This document shows, piece after piece, positions 22,361 through 36,432 of a stretch of DNA of 64,000 nt. Source of the DNA: Hexactinellida sp. DTS-2022 (Eukaryota; Porifera; Hexactinellida); NCBI GenBank assembly GCA_028753945.1, contig JAPNXP010000002.1, forward strand, positions 11,284,001 through 11,348,000, given 5' to 3'. The translations under genes were made by a program, and so were the position numbers. The notes under the pieces are model-generated. The model did not search any database and was not told where the DNA came from. It worked only from the letters and a program-made list of their open reading frames with translations. Numbering within the stretch: position 1 is the stretch's first letter; every line of letters starts with the position of its first letter.

Positions 22361-25300
22361 AATAAACATTCATTTGAGAGCCTAATATTGAGAAAAACCA
22401 ATTTTCGTGTGCAATGAATGTCAAAAACTCCCAAATTGATAAATTAATGGTTTAAGGATGTTTCCAATTGTTTTTTTGATAATAAGAAGAATTTATAATC
22501 AAATATGTCCTTATAGCGCCAATGAAACTCCACTAAATCAATTAACATTCATTTAAGAGCCTAATATCACTAAAAACCAATTTTCGTGTGCAATGACTGT
22601 CAAAAACACCCAAATTGATAAATTAATGATTTAAGGATGTTTCCAATTGTTTTTTTGATAATACGAAGAATTTAACATCAAATATGTCCTAACAGTGCCA
22701 ATGAAACTCCACTAACTCAATTGACATTCATTTAAGAGCCTAATATAATAAAAAAACCGATTTTCAAGTACAATGACTGTCAAAAACTCCCAAATTGATA
22801 AATTAATGATTTAAGGACGTTGCTAGTTGTTTCTTTTGATGATATGAAGTATTTATCATCAAAGGTGTCCTAACGGTGCCACTGATACTCCACAAACTCA
22901 ATAAACATTCATTTGAGAGCCTAATATTGAGAAAAACCAATTTTCGTGTGCAATGACTGTCAAAAACTCCCAAATTGATAAATTAATGGTTTAAGGATGT
23001 TTCCAATTGTTTTTTTGATAATACGAAGAATTTAACATCAAATATGTCCTAACAGTGCCAATGAAACTCCACTAACTCAATTGACATTCATTTAAGAGCA
23101 TAATATAAAAAAAAACCGATTTTCAAGTACAATGACTGTCAAAACTCCCAAATTGATAAATTTATGGTTTAAGGATGTTTCCAATTGTTTTTTTGATAAT
23201 AAGAAGAATTTATCATCAAATATGTCCTAATAGTGCCAATGAAAGTCCACTAACTCCATTAACATTCATTTAAGAGCCTAATATCAAGAAAAGCCAATTT
23301 TTGTGTGCAATGACTGTAAAAACTCCCAAATTGATAAATTAAGGAATTTAGGACGTATAAAGTTGTTTCGTTTGATGATAAGAATAATTTATCACGTTTC
23401 CAGTGGTTTCTTTTGATGATAAGAAGTATTTACCGTTAAATGTGTCCTAATAGTGCCAATGAAAGTCCACTAACTCAATTAACATTCATTTGAGAGCCTA
23501 ATATCGAGGAAAACCAATTTTGTGTGCAATGACTGTAAAAACTCCCAAATTGATAAATTAAGGCATTAATGACGTTTCCAGTTGTTTCGTTTGATGATAA
23601 GAAGTATTATCATCAAAAGTGTCCTATAAGTGCCACTGAAACTCCACTAACTCAATTGACATTCATTTAAGAGCCTAAAATAAAAAAAAACCTATTTTTG
23701 TGTGCAATGACTGTAAAACTCCCAAATTTATACATTATTGGATTAAGGACGTTTCCAGTTGTTTGGTAGATGATAAGAAGTATTTATCATGAAAAGTGTC
23801 CTAACAGTGCCACTGATACTCCATAAACTCAATTAACATTCATTTGAGAGCCTAATATTGAGAAAAACCAATTTTCGTGTGCAATGACTGTCAAAAACTC
23901 CCAAATTGATAGATTAATGGTTTAAGGATGTTTCCAATTGTTTTTTTGATAATACGAAGAATTTAACATCAAATATGTCCTAACAGTGCCAATGAAACTC
24001 CACTAACTCAATTGACATTCATTTAAGAGCCTAATATTAAAAAAAACCGATTTTCAAGTACAATGACTGTCAAAAACTCCCAAATTGATAAATTAATGGT
24101 TTAAGGACGTTGCTAGTTGTTTCTTTTGATGATATGAAGTATTTATCATCAAAGGTGTCCTAACGGTGCCACTGATACTCCACAAACTCAATAAACATTC
24201 ATTTGAGAGCCTAATATTGAGAAAAACCAATTTTCGTGTGCAATGACTGTCAAAAACTCCCAAATTGATAAATTAATGGTTTAAGGATGTTTCCAATTGT
24301 TTTTTTGATAATAAGAAGAATTTATCATCAAATATGTCCTAATAGAGCCAATGAAAGTCCACTAACTCCATTAACATTCATTTAAGAGCCTAATATCAAG
24401 AAAAGCCAATTTTTGTGTGCAATGACTGTAAAAACTCCCAAATTGATAAATTAAGGAATTTAGGACGTATAAAGTTGTTTCGTTTGATGATAAGAATAAT
24501 TTATCACGTTTCCAGTGGTTTCTTTTGATGATAAGAAGTATTACTGTTAAATGTGTCCTAACAGTGCCACTGAAACTCCACTCACTCAATTTACATTCAT
24601 TTAAATGCCTAATATCGAGGAAAACCAATTTTTGTGTGCAATGACTTTAAAAACTCCCAAATTGATAAATTAATGGATTAATGACGTTTCCAGTTGTTTC
24701 GTTTGATGATAAGAAGTATTATCATCAAAAGTGTCCTATAAGTGCCACTGAAACTCCACTAACTCAATTGACATTCATTTAAGAGCCTAATATCAAGAAA
24801 ACCAATTTTCAAGTACAATGACTGTAAAAGACTCCCAAATTGATAAATTAATGGTTTAAGGACGTTGCTAGTTGTTTCTTATGATGATATGAAGTATTAA
24901 TCATCAAAAGTGTCCCAACAGTGCCACTGATACTCCACAAACTCAATTAACATTCATTTGAGAGCCTAAAATTGAGAAAAACCAATTTTCGTGTGCAATG
25001 ACTGTCAAAAACTCCCAAATTGATAAATTAATGGTTTAAGGATGTTTCCAATTGTTTTTTTGATAATAAGAAGAATTTATCATCAAATATGTCCTAACAG
25101 TGCCAATGAAACTCCACTAAATCAATTAACATTCATTTAAGAGCCTAAAATCAAGAAAAACCTATTTTTGTGTGCAATGACTGTAAAACTCCCAAATTTA
25201 TAAATTATTGGATTAAGGACGTTTCCAGTAGTTTGGTAGATGATAAGAAGTATTTATCATGAAAAGTGTCCTAACAGTGCCACTGATATTCCATAAACTC

Positions 25301-25692
25301 AATTAATATTCATTTGAGAGCCTAATATTGAGAAAAACCAATTTTCGTGTGCAATGACTGTCAAAAACTCCCAAATTGATAGATTAATGGTTTAAGGAAG
25401 TTGCTAGTTGTTTCTTTTGTTGATAAGAAGTATTTACCGTAACAGGTGTCCTAACAGTGCCACTGAAACTCCACTCACTCAATTAACATTCATTTAATTT
25501 TCTCATATATCGAAAAACCAATTTTCGTGTGCAATGACCTTCAAAAACTCCCAAATTGATTAATTAATGGTTTAAGGATGTTTCCAATTGTTTTTTTGAT
25601 AATATGAAGAATTTATCATCAAATATGTCCTAATAGTGCCAATGAAAGTCCACTAACTCAATTAACATTCATTTGAGAGCCTAATATCGAGG

Positions 25693-25910
25693 AAAACCAA
25701 TTTTGTGTGCAATGACTGTAAAAACTCCCAAATTGATAAATTAAGGGATTTAGGACGTTTAAAGTTGTTTCGTTTGATGATAAGAATAATTTATCACGTT
25801 TCCAGTTGTTTCTTTTGATGATAAGAAGTATTTACCGTAAAATATGTCCTAACAGTGCCACTGAAACTCCACTAACTCAATTTACATTCATTTAAATGCC
25901 TAATATCGAG
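25693..25910. repeat. Long monomer variant (about 218 bp), type example
   Basis: This monomer carries an internal tandem duplication of about 41 bp. CGTTTAAAGTTGTTTCGTTT...AATTTATCA is followed at once by the homologous CGTTTCCAGTTGTTTC...TATTTACCG. I found 14 such monomers, with the duplication near 13.64, 15.83, 23.36, 24.47, 25.76, 27.05, 32.07, 34.44, 40.22, 42.77, 46.40, 52.17, 56.52 and 60.33 kb. They are usually preceded by AAATTAAGGGATTTAGGACG or AAATTAAGGAATTTAGGACG and followed by an ATTTAAATGCCTAATATCGAGG monomer. The shared structure indicates one origin followed by spread with the higher-order units. Confidence 0.9.
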
Positions 25911-26428
25911 GAAACCAATTTTTGTGTGCAATGACGTTAAAAACTCCCAAATTGATAAATTAATGGATTAATGACGTTTCCAGTTGTTTCGTTTGATGAT
26001 AAGAAGTATTTATCATCAAAATTGTCCTATCAGTGCCACTGAAACTCCACTAACTCAATTGACATTCATTTAAGAGCCTAATATCAAGAAAAACCAATTT
26101 TCATGTACAATGACTGTCAAAAACTCCCAAATTGATAGATTAATGGTTTAAGGACGTTGCTAGTTGTTTCTTATGATGAAATGAAGTATTAATCATCAAA
26201 GGTGTCCTAACAGTGCCACTGATACTCCACAAACTCAATTAACATTCATTTGAGAGCCTAAAATTGAGAAAAACCAATTTTCGTGTGCAATGACTGTCAA
26301 AAACTCCCAAATTGATAAATTAATGGTTTAAGGATGTTTCCAATTGTTTTTTTGATAATAAGAAGAATTTATCATCAAATATGTCCTAACAGTGCCAATG
26401 AAACTCCACTAACTCAATTAACATTCAT

Positions 26429-26432
26429 TTAA
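26429..26432. other. Paralogous empty site for insertion 3
   Basis: An uninterrupted CATTTAAGAGCCTAAAATC here corresponds to the site of insertion 3. Downstream the copy shares GTTTGGTAGATG and GTGTCCGAACAG with the right flank of the element. Confidence 0.82.
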
Positions 26433-28081
26433 GAGCCTAAAATCAAGAAAAACCTATTTTTGTGTGCAATGACTGTAAAACTCCCAAATTTATAAATTAT
26501 TGGATTAAGGACGTTTCCAGTTGTTTGGTAGATGATAATAAGTATTTATCATGAAAAGTGTCCGAACAGTGCCACTGATACTCCATAAACTCAATTAACA
26601 TTCATTTGAGAGCCTAATATTGAGAAAAACCAATTTTCGTGTGCAATGACTGTCAAAAACTCCCAAATTGATAGATTAATGGTTTAAGGAAGTTGCTAGT
26701 TGTTTCTTTTGTTGATAAGAAGTATTTACCGGAACAGGTGTCCTAACAGTGCCACTGAAACTCCACTCACTCAATTAACATTCATTTAATATTCTCATAT
26801 ATCGAAAAACCAATTTTCGTGTGCAATGACCTTCAAAAACTCCCAAATTGATTAATTAATGGTTTAAGGATGTTTCCAATTGTTTATTTGATAATAAGAA
26901 CAATTTATCATCAAATATGTCCTAATAGTGCCAATGAAAGTCCACTAACTCAATTAACATTCATTTGAGAGCCTAATATCGAGGAAAACCAATTTTTGTG
27001 TGCAATGACTGTAAAAACTCCCAAATTGATAAATTAAGGGATTTAGGACGTTTAAAGTTGTTTCGTTTGATGATAAGAATAATTTATCACGTTTCCAGTT
27101 GTTTCTTTTGATGATAAGAAGTATTTACCGTAAAATATGTCCTAACAGTGCCACTGAAACTCCACTCACTCAATTTACATTCATTTAAATGCCTAATATC
27201 GAGGAAAACAATTTTTGTGTGCAATGACTTTAAAAACTCCCAAATTGATAGATTAATGGTTTAAGGACGTTGCTAGTTGTTTCTTATGATGAAATGAAGT
27301 ATTAATCATCAAAGGTGTCCTAACAGTGCCACTGATACTCCACAAACTCAATTAACATTCATTTGAGAGCCTAATATTGAGAAAAACCAATTTTCGTGTG
27401 CAATGACTGTCAAAAACTCCCAAATTGATAAATTAATGGTTTAAGGATGTTTCCAATTGTTTTTTTGATAATAAGAAGAATTTATCATCAAATATGTCCT
27501 AACAGTGCCAATGAAACTCCACTAAATCAATTAACATTCATTTAAGAGCCTAAAATCAAGAAAAACCTATTTTTGTGTGCAATGACTGTAAAACTCCCAA
27601 ATTTATAAATTATTGGATTAAGGACGTTTCCAGTAGTTTGGTAGATGATAAGAAGTATTTATCATGAAAAGTGTCCTAACAGTGCCACTGATACTCCATA
27701 AACTCAATTAATATTCATTTGAGAGCCTAATATTGAGAAAAACCAATTTTCGTGTGCAATGACTGTCAAAAACTCCCAAATTGATAGATTAATGGTTCAA
27801 GGAAGTTGCTAGTTGTTTCTTTTGTTGATAAGAAGTATTTACCGGAACAGGTGTCCTAACAGTGCCACTGAAACTCCACTCACTCAATTAACATTCATTT
27901 AATTTTCTCATATATCGAAAAACCAATTTTCGTGTGCAATGACCTTCAAAAACTCCCAAATTGATAAATTAATGGTTTAAGGATGTTTCCAATTGTTTTT
28001 TTGATAATAAGAAGAATTTATCATCAAATATGTCCTAACAGTGCCAATGAAACTCCACTAACTCAATTAACATTCATTTAA

Positions 28082-28093
28082 CTGTAGACTGCC
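28082..28093 (+). repeat. Insertion 3, left terminal inverted repeat
   Basis: CTGTAGACTGCC, directly after TTAA at 28078-28081. Confidence 0.9.
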
Positions 28094-28754
28094 TAACTGA
28101 TACACGTTGTGTCAGGTGGAGAACAGGTAGATAAAATTATTCAAAATTCGTGAAAATTCGGATTAAGACATGGTTTTGTACTCTCAATCGATTTCATTCA
28201 AAAAATCAAAATTTTCAGAAATTTTTATGATGACGTAGCATAAAAGTGAACTGCTCCACTTGCCTGTCACTTGCTTTTGTAAATTCTAAATGTTATAATT
28301 TCACCGTAGAAATACCCGAAATAAGATATTAAACTAAAAATTATCTATTAAGTATATTTGGAATGACTAATACAGCTTTATGATAGATATAACTCAAATA
28401 TATGTATTTTTTCGTAATCCATGGTTCATCAATGACAAATTTGTCGATTTTTTTAAAATGTTGTAACTTTCGTTTAGTGAATCGGATTTCTTCAATTTTT
28501 GAGATCTGATAACTAATAAGATAGTCGTCATTGTTCAAGATTAGAAACAAAGGATTCGTTACATGTCAACGGCGTTATGTCGATTCAAAGATAATGTATG
28601 TGTCATCACTTTTTGTTAAAATCCTTGAGAAAATCTTTTCAAAAATTGGGGAATATTAATATATTATTGTGCTCTTGTTGGATTTCAAATTAATAGGTTC
28701 TACATATTATATGCAAAGAAATACAGGGTAAGCTATTTTCCTGAAAATCACACC

Positions 28755-28766
28755 GGCAGTCTACGG
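28755..28766 (-). repeat. Insertion 3, right terminal inverted repeat
   Basis: GGCAGTCTACGG on the plus strand, directly before TTAA at 28767-28770. It pairs with the left end at 11 of 12 positions. Confidence 0.9.
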
Positions 28767-29689
28767 TTAAGAGCCTAAAATCAAGAAAAATCTATTTTTG
28801 TGTGCAATGACTGTAAAACTCCCAAATTTATAAATTATTGGATTAAGGACGTTTCCAGTTGTTTGGTAGATGATAAGAAGTATTTATCATGAAACGTGTC
28901 CGAACAGTGCCACTGATACTCCATAAACTCAATTAACATTGATTTGAGAGCCTAATATTGAGAAAAACCAATTTTCGTGTGCAATGACTGTCAAAAACTC
29001 CCAAATTGATAGATTAATGGTTTAAGGAAGTTGCTAGTTGTTTCTTTTGTTGATAAGAAGTATTTACCGGAACAGGTGTCCTAACAGTGCCACTGAAACT
29101 CCACTCACTCAATTAACATTCATTTAATTTTCTCATATATCGAAAAACCAATTTTCGTGTGCAATGACCTTCAAAAACTCCCAAATTGATTAATTAATGG
29201 TTTAAGGATGTTTCCAATTGTTTTTTTGATAATATGAAGAATTTATCATCAAATATGTCCTAATAGTGCCAATGAAAGTCCACTAACTCAATTAACATTC
29301 ATTTAAATGCCTAATATCGAGGAAACCAATTTTTGTGTGCAATGACTTTAAAAACTCCCAAATTGATAGATTAATGGTTTAAGGACGTTGCTAGTTGTTT
29401 CTTATGATGAAATGAAGTATTAATCATCAAAGGTGTCCTAACAGTGCCACTGATACTCCACAAACTCAATTAACATTCATTTGAGAGCCTAATATTGAGA
29501 AAAACCAATTTTCGTGTGCAATGACTGTCAAAAACTCCCAAATTGATAGATTAATGGTTTAAGGAAGTTGCTAGTTGTTTCTTTTGTTGATAAGAAGTAT
29601 TAATCATCAAAGGTGTCCTAACAGTGCCACTGATACTCCACAAACTCAATTAACATTCATTTGAGAGCCTAATATTGAGAAAAACCAAT

Positions 29690-32600
29690 TTTCAAGTACA
29701 ATGACTGTCAAAAAATCCCAAATTGATAGATTAATGGTTTAAGGACGCTGCTAGTTGTTTCTTATGATGATATGAAGTATTTATCATCAAAATTGTCCTA
29801 TCAGTGCCACTGAAACTCCACTAACTCAATTGACATTCATTTGAGAGCCTAATATAAAAAAAAACCAATCTTCAAGTACATGACTGTCAAAACACCCAAA
29901 TTGATAAATTAATGGTTTATGGACGTTGATTGTTGTTTCTTTTGATGATATGAAGTATTTATCATCAAAAGTGTCCTAACAGTGCCACTGATACTCCACA
30001 AACTCAATAAACATTCATTTGAGAGCCTAATATTGAGAAAAACCAATTTTCGTGTGCAATGAATGTCAAAAACTCCCAAATTGATAAATTAATGGTTTAA
30101 GGATGTTTCCAAATGTTTTTTTGATAATAACAAGAATTTATCATCAAATATGTCCTAACAGTGCCAATGAAAGTCCACTAACTCAATTAACATTCATTTG
30201 AGACCCTAATATCGAGGAAAACCAATTTTTGTGTGCAATGACTGTCAAAAACTCCCAAATTGATAAATTAATGGTTTAAGGATGTTTCCAATTGATTTTT
30301 TGATAATAAGAAGAATTTATAATCAAATATGTCCTAATAGTGCCAATGAAACTCCACTAACTCAATTGACATTCATTTAAGAGCCTAATATCAAGAAAAA
30401 CCAATTTTAATGTACAATGACTGTCAAAAACTCCCAAATTGATAGATTAATGGTTTAAGGACGTTGCTAGTTGTTTCTTATGATGATATGAAGTATTAAT
30501 CATCAAAGGTGTCCTAACAGTGCCACTGATACTCCACAAACTCAATTAACATTCATTTGAGAGCCTAATATTGAGAAAAACCAATTTTCAAGTACAATGA
30601 CTGTCAAAAAAACCCAAATTGATAGATTAATGGTTTAAGGACGCTGCTAGTTGTTTCTTATGATGATATGAAGTATTTATCATCAAAATTGTCCTATCAG
30701 TGCCACTGAAAATCCACTAACTCAATTGACATTCATTTAAGAGCCTAATATAAAAAAAAACCAATCTTCAAGTACAATGACTGTCAAAACACCCAAATTG
30801 ATAAATTAATGGTTTAAGGATGTTTCCAATTGTTTTTTTGATAATAAGAAGAATTTATCATCAAATATGTCTTAACAGTGCCAATGAAACTCCACTAACT
30901 CAATTAACATTCATTTAAGAGCCTAAAAACAAGAAAAACCTATTTTTGTGTGCAATGACTGTAAACTCCCAAATTTATAAATTATTGGATTAAGGACGTT
31001 TCCAGTTGTTTGGTTTGATAATAAGAAGTATTTATCATGAAAAGTGTCCTAACAGTGCCACTGATACTCCACAAACTCAATTAACATTCATTTGAGAGCC
31101 TAATATTGAGAAAAACCAATTTTCAAGTACAATGACTGTTAAAAACTCCCAAATTGATAAATTAATGGTTTAAGGACGTTTGCTAGTTGTTTCTTTTGAT
31201 GATATGAAGTATGTATCTTCAAAAGTGTCCTAACAGTTCCACTGATACGCCACAAACTCAATTAACATTCATTTGAGAGCCTAATATTGAGAAAAACCAA
31301 TTTTCGTGTGCAATGACTGTCAAAAACTCCCAAATTGATAAATTAATGGTTTAAGGATGTTTCCAATTGTTTTTTTGATAATAAGAAGAATTTATCATCA
31401 AATATGTCTTAACAGTGCCAATGAAACTCCACTAACTCAATTAACATTCATTTAAGAGCCTAAAAACAAGAAAAACCTATTTTTGTGTGCAATGACTGTA
31501 AAACTCCCAAATTTATAAATTATTGGATTAAGGACGTTTCCAGTTGTTTGGTTTGATGATAAGAAGTATTTATCATGAAAAGTGTCCTAACAGTGCCACT
31601 GATACTCCACAAACTCAATTAACATTCATTTGAGAGCCTAATATTGAGAAAAACCAATTTTCGTGTGCAATGACTGTCAAAAACTCCCAAATTGATAGAT
31701 TAATGGTTTAAGGAAGTTGCTAGTTGTTTCTTTTGTTGATAAGAAGTATTTACCGGAACAGGTGTCCTAACAGTGCCACTGAAACTCCACTCACTCAATT
31801 AACATTCATTTAATATTCTCATATATCGAAAAACCAATTTTCGTATGCAATGACTGTCAAAAACTCCCAAATTGATAAATTAATGGTTTAAGGATGTTTC
31901 CAAATGTTTTTTTGATAATAAGAAGAATTTATCATCAAATATGTCCTAACAGTGCCAATGACCTCCACTAACTCAATTAACATTCATTTAAGAGCCTAAT
32001 ATCGAGGAAAACCAATTTTTGTGTGCAATGACTGTAAAAACTCCCAAATTGATAAATTAAGGGATTTAGGACGTTTAAAGTTGTTTCGTTTGATGATAAG
32101 AATAATTTATCACGTTTCCAGTTGTTTCTTTTGATGATAAGAAGTATTTACCGTAAATTTGTCCTAACAGTGCCACTGAAACTCCACTCATTCAATTTAC
32201 ATTCATTTAAATGCCTAATATCGAGGAAACCAATTTTTGTGTGCAATGACTTTAAAAACTCCCAAATTGATAAATTAATGGATTAATGACGTTTCCAGTT
32301 GTTTCGTTTGATGATAAGAAGTATTTATCATCAAAATTGTCCTATCAGTGCCACTGAAACTCCACTAACTCAATTGACATTCATTTAAGAGCCTAATATC
32401 AAGAAAAACCAATTTTAATGTACAATGACTGTCAAAAACTCCCAAATTGATAGATTAATGGTTTAAGGACGTTGCTAGTTGTTTCTTATGATGATATGAA
32501 GTATTAATCATCATAGGTGTCCTAACAGTGCCACTGATACTCCACAAACTCAATTAACATTCATTTGAGAGCCTAATATTGAGAAAAACCAATTTTCAAG

Positions 32601-34195
32601 TACAATGACTGTCAAAAAATCCCAAATTGATAGATTAATGGTTTAAGGACGCTGCTAGTTGTTTCTTATGATGATATGAAGTATTTATCATCAAAATTGT
32701 CCTATCAGTGCCACTGAAACTCCACTAACTCAATTGACATTCATTTGAGAGCCTAATATAAAAAAAAACCAATCTTCAAGTACAATGACTGTCAAAACAC
32801 CCAAATTGATAAATTAATGGTTTATGGACGTTGATTGTTGTTTCTTTTGATGATATGAAGTATTTATCATCAAAAGTGTCCTAACAGTGCCACTGATACT
32901 CCACAAACTCAATAAACATTCATTTGAGAGCCTAATATTGAGAAAAACCAATTTTCGTGTGCAATGAATGTCAAAAACTCCCAAATTGATAAATTAATGG
33001 TTTAAGGATGTTTCCAAATGTTTTTTTGATAATAAGAAGAATTTATCATCAAATATGTCCTAACAGTGCCAATGAAAGTCCACTAACTCAATTAACATTC
33101 ATTTGAGACCCTAATATCGAGGAAAACCAATTTTTGTGTGCAATGACTGTCAAAAACTCCCAAATTGATAAATTAATGGTTTAAGGATGTTTCCAATTGA
33201 TTTTTTGATAATAAGAAGAATTTATAATCAAATATGTCCTAATAGTGCCAATGAAACTCCACTAACTCAATTGACATTCATTTAAGAGCCTAATATCAAG
33301 AAAAACCAATTTTAATGTACAATGACTGTCAAAAACTCCCAAATTGATAGATTAATGGTTTAAGGACGTTGCTAGTTGTTTCTTATGATGATATGAAGTA
33401 TTAATCATCAAAGGTGTCCTAACAGTGCCACTGATACTCCACAAACTCAATTAACATTCATTTGAGAGCCTAATATTGAGAAAAACCAATTTTCAAGTAC
33501 AATGACTGTCAAAAAAACCCAAATTGATAGATTAATGGTTTAAGGACGCTGCTAGTTGTTTCTTATGATGATATGAAGTATTTATCATCAAAATTGTCCT
33601 ATCAGTGCCACTGAAACTCCACTAACTCAATTGACATTCATTTAAGAGCCTAATATAAAAAAAAACCAATCTTCAAGTACAATGACTGTCAAAACACCCA
33701 AATTGATAAATTAATGGTTTAAGGATGTTTCCAATTGTTTTTTTGATAATAAGAAGAATTTATCATCAAATATGTCTTAACAGTGCCAATGAAACTCCAC
33801 TAACTCATTTAACATTCATTTAAGAGCCTAAAAACAAGAAAAACCTATTTTTGTGTGCAATGACTGTAAACTCCCAAATTTATAAATTATTGGATTAAGG
33901 ACGTTTCCAGTTGTTTGGTTTGATGATAAGAAGTATTTATCATGAAAAGTGTCCTAAAAGTGCCACTGATACTCCACAAACTCAATTAACATTCATTTGA
34001 GAGCCTAATATTGAGAAAAACCAATTTTCAAGTACAATGACTGTTAAAAACTCCCAAATTGATAAATTAATGGTTTAAGGACGTTTGCTAGTTGTTTCTT
34101 TTGATGATATGAAGTATGTATCTTCAAAAGTGTCCTAACAGTTCCACTGATACGCCACAAACTCAATTAACATTCATTTGAGAGCCTAATATTGA
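29690..34195. repeat. Higher-order duplication, offset 2904-2905 bp (16 monomers)
   Basis: About 29690-31290 recurs at about 32594-34195. GACGCTGCTAG is at 29744 and 32648, and at 30640 and 33545. Both copies also share the GACGTTTGCTAG insertion, GAAGTATGTATCTTC and ACTGATACGCCAC. Confidence 0.9.
33895..33898. other. Paralogous empty site for insertion 4
   Basis: Uninterrupted GGATTAAGGACGTTTCC in the sister copy. It carries ACTCATTTAACATTC upstream and GTCCTAAAAGTGCC downstream, both also present in the flanks of insertion 4. Confidence 0.92.
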
Positions 34196-36268
34196 GAAAA
34201 ACCAATTTTCGTGTGCAATGAATGTCAAAAACTCCCAAATTGATAAATTAATGGTTTAAGGATGTTTCCAAATGTTTTTTTGATAATAAGAAGAATTTAT
34301 CATCAAATATGTCCTAACAGTGCCAATGAAAGTCCACTAACTCAATTAACATTCATTTGAGACCCTAATATCGAGGAAAACCAATTTTTGTGTGCAATGA
34401 CTGTCAAAAACTCCCAAATTGATAAATTAAGGGATTTAGGACGTTTAAAGTTGTTTCGTTTGATGATAAGAATAATTTATCACGTTTCCAGTTGTTTCTT
34501 TTGATGATAAGAAGTATTTACCGTAAATTTGTCCTAACAGTGCCACTGAAACTCCACTCATTCAATTTACATTCATTTAAATGCCTAATATCGAGGAAAC
34601 CAATTTTTGTGTGCAATGACTTTAAAAACTCCCAAATTGATAAATTAATGGATTAATGACGTTTCCAGTTGTTTCGTTTGATGATAAGAAGTATTTATCA
34701 TCAAAATTGTCCTATCAGTGCCACTGAAACTCCACTAACTCAATTGACATTCATTTAAGAGCCTAATATCAAGAAAAACCAATTTTAATGTACAATGACT
34801 GTCAAAAACTCCCAAATTGATAGATTAATGGTTTAAGGACGTTGCTAGTTGTTTCTTATGATGATATGAAGTATTAATCATCATAGGTGTCCTAACAGTG
34901 CCACTGATACTCCACAAACTCAATTAACATTCATTTGAGAGCCTAATATTGAGAAAAACCAATTTTCAAGCACAATGACTGTCAAAAAATCCCAAATTGA
35001 TAGATTAATGGTTTAAGGACGCTGCTAGTTGTTTCTTATGATGATATGAAGTATTTATCATCAAAATTGTCCTATCAGTGCCACTGAAACTCCACTAACT
35101 CAATTGACATTCATTTGAGAGCCTAATATAAAAAAAAACCAATCTTCAAGTACAATGACTGTCAAAACACCCAAATTGATAAATTAATGGTTTATGGACG
35201 TTGATTGTTGTTTCTTTTGATGATATGAAGTATTTATCATCAAAAGTGTCCTAACAGTGCCACTGATACTCCACAAACTCAATAAACATTCATTTGAGAG
35301 CCTAATATTGAGAAAAACCAATTTTCGTGTGCAATGAATGTCAAAAACTCCCAAATTGATAAATTAATGGTTTAAGGATGTTTCCAAATGTTTTTTTGAT
35401 AATAAGAAGAATTTATCATCAAATATGTCCTAACAGTGCCAATGAAAGTCCACTAACTCAATTAACATTCATTTGAGACCCTAATATCGAGGAAAACCAA
35501 TTTTTGTGTGCAATGACTGTCAAAAACTCCCAAATTGATAAATTAATGGTTTAAGGATGTTTCCAATTGATTTTTTGATAATAAGAAGAATTTATAATCA
35601 AATATGTCCTAATAGTGCCAATGAAACTCCACTAACTCAATTGACATTCATTTAAGAGCCTAATATCAAGAAAAACCAATTTTAATGTACAATGACTGTC
35701 AAAAACTCCCAAATTGATAGATTAATGGTTTAAGGACGTTGCTAGTTGTTTCTTATGATGATATGAAGTGTTAATCATCAAAGGTGTCCTAACAGTGCCA
35801 CTGATACTCCACAAACTCAATTAACATTCATTTGAGAGCCTAATATTGAGAAAAACCAATTTTCAAGTACAATGACTGTCAAAAAAACCCAAATTGATAG
35901 ATTAATGGTTTAAGGACGCTGCTAGTTGTTTCTTATGATGATATGAAGTATTTATCATCAAAATTGTCCTATCAGTGCCACTGAAACTCCACTAACTCAA
36001 TTGACATTCATTTAAGAGCCTAATATAATAAAAAACCAATCTTCAAGTACAATGACTGTCAAAACACCCAAATTGATAAATTAATGGTTTAAGGATGTTT
36101 CCAATTGTTTTTTTGATAATAAGAAGAATTTATCATCAAATATGTCTTAACAGTGCCAATGAAACTCCACTAACTCATTTAACATTCATTTAAGAGCCTA
36201 AAAACAAGAAAAACCTATTTTTGTGTGCAATGACTGTAAACTCCCAAATTTATAAATTATTGGATTAA

Positions 36269-36279
36269 GGTTAAATTAC
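36269..36279 (+). repeat. Insertion 4, left terminal inverted repeat
   Basis: GGTTAAATTAC, directly after TTAA at 36265-36268. The repeat itself contains a further TTAA two bases in. Confidence 0.9.
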
Positions 36280-36432
36280 GGCAGATTCATGTAAAAAAAC
36301 ACATAAATTTCGTTTTGAAGTAAGATGTTTAATTTTCACATATATAATAGAAGACATTATAGCTATATCGAAACTGAAAACGAAATCGAATTATTTTGAA
36401 TAAATTCGATTTTATGGGGCGTGCAGTTTTAT

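Larger units (their letters stand above)
17970..28081. repeat. Satellite array, segment 3
   Basis: The array resumes in phase and in the same orientation. This segment is a mosaic of many monomer subfamilies: B with TACGAAG, A with TTTTGATGATATG, the TTTAGTTTGATGATAAG type, the degenerate AAGTATGAAATAGATAAATT type, long 218-bp monomers, ATTTTCTCATATATCG or ATTCTCATATATCG types, and GTTTGGTAGATGATAAG types. It ends in TTAA, where insertion 3 begins. No gene or RNA gene is visible. Confidence 0.99.
24980..28081. repeat. Nested duplications around the GTTTGGTAGATG monomers
   Basis: GTTTGGTAGATGATAA monomers occur at 23761, 25231, 26523, 27636 and, after insertion 3, 28861. The copies at 25231 and 27636 share CAGTAGTTTGG and AATTAATATTCATTTG, so they are linked at a 2405-bp offset. 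The copies at 26523 and 28861 share GTGTCCGAACAG, which links the flanks of insertion 3 to about 26.37-26.9 kb. Confidence 0.8.
28082..28766. mobile_element. Insertion 3: TTAA-flanked MITE-like element, 685 bp
   Basis: The ends are CTGTAGACTGCC and, read inward from the right, CCGTAGACTGCC, a 12-bp inverted repeat with one mismatch. TTAA is at 28078-28081 and 28767-28770. Unlike the other three, the ends start with C rather than GG and the element sits in CATTTAAGAGCC, a different TTAA of the monomer. The interior is AT-rich and unrelated by eye to the other insertions. A 69-codon minus-strand open frame (28341-28550) matches no family I know. It is probably a non-autonomous element of a TTAA-specific superfamily; the superfamily is inferred from the duplication only. 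Confidence 0.9.
28767..36268. repeat. Satellite array, segment 4
   Basis: The array resumes in phase, same orientation. Characteristic variants are GACGCTGCTAGTTG, CAATCTTCAAGTAC, GACGTTGATTGTTG, the ATTTTAATGTACAATG monomer and CCTAAAAACAAG. Nearly the whole segment is built from the two duplications listed below. It ends in GGATTAA, where insertion 4 begins. No gene or RNA gene is visible. Confidence 0.99.

Noticed and set aside
24371..24628. 85-codon minus-strand open frame in the satellite
   Set aside because: It runs across a B-type and a long monomer, and its ends repeat the same peptide because they lie in homologous parts of adjacent monomers. Related monomers have stops and frameshifts in this frame.
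28341..28550. 69-codon minus-strand open frame in insertion 3
   Set aside because: AT-rich, no recognised domain and no supporting copy.
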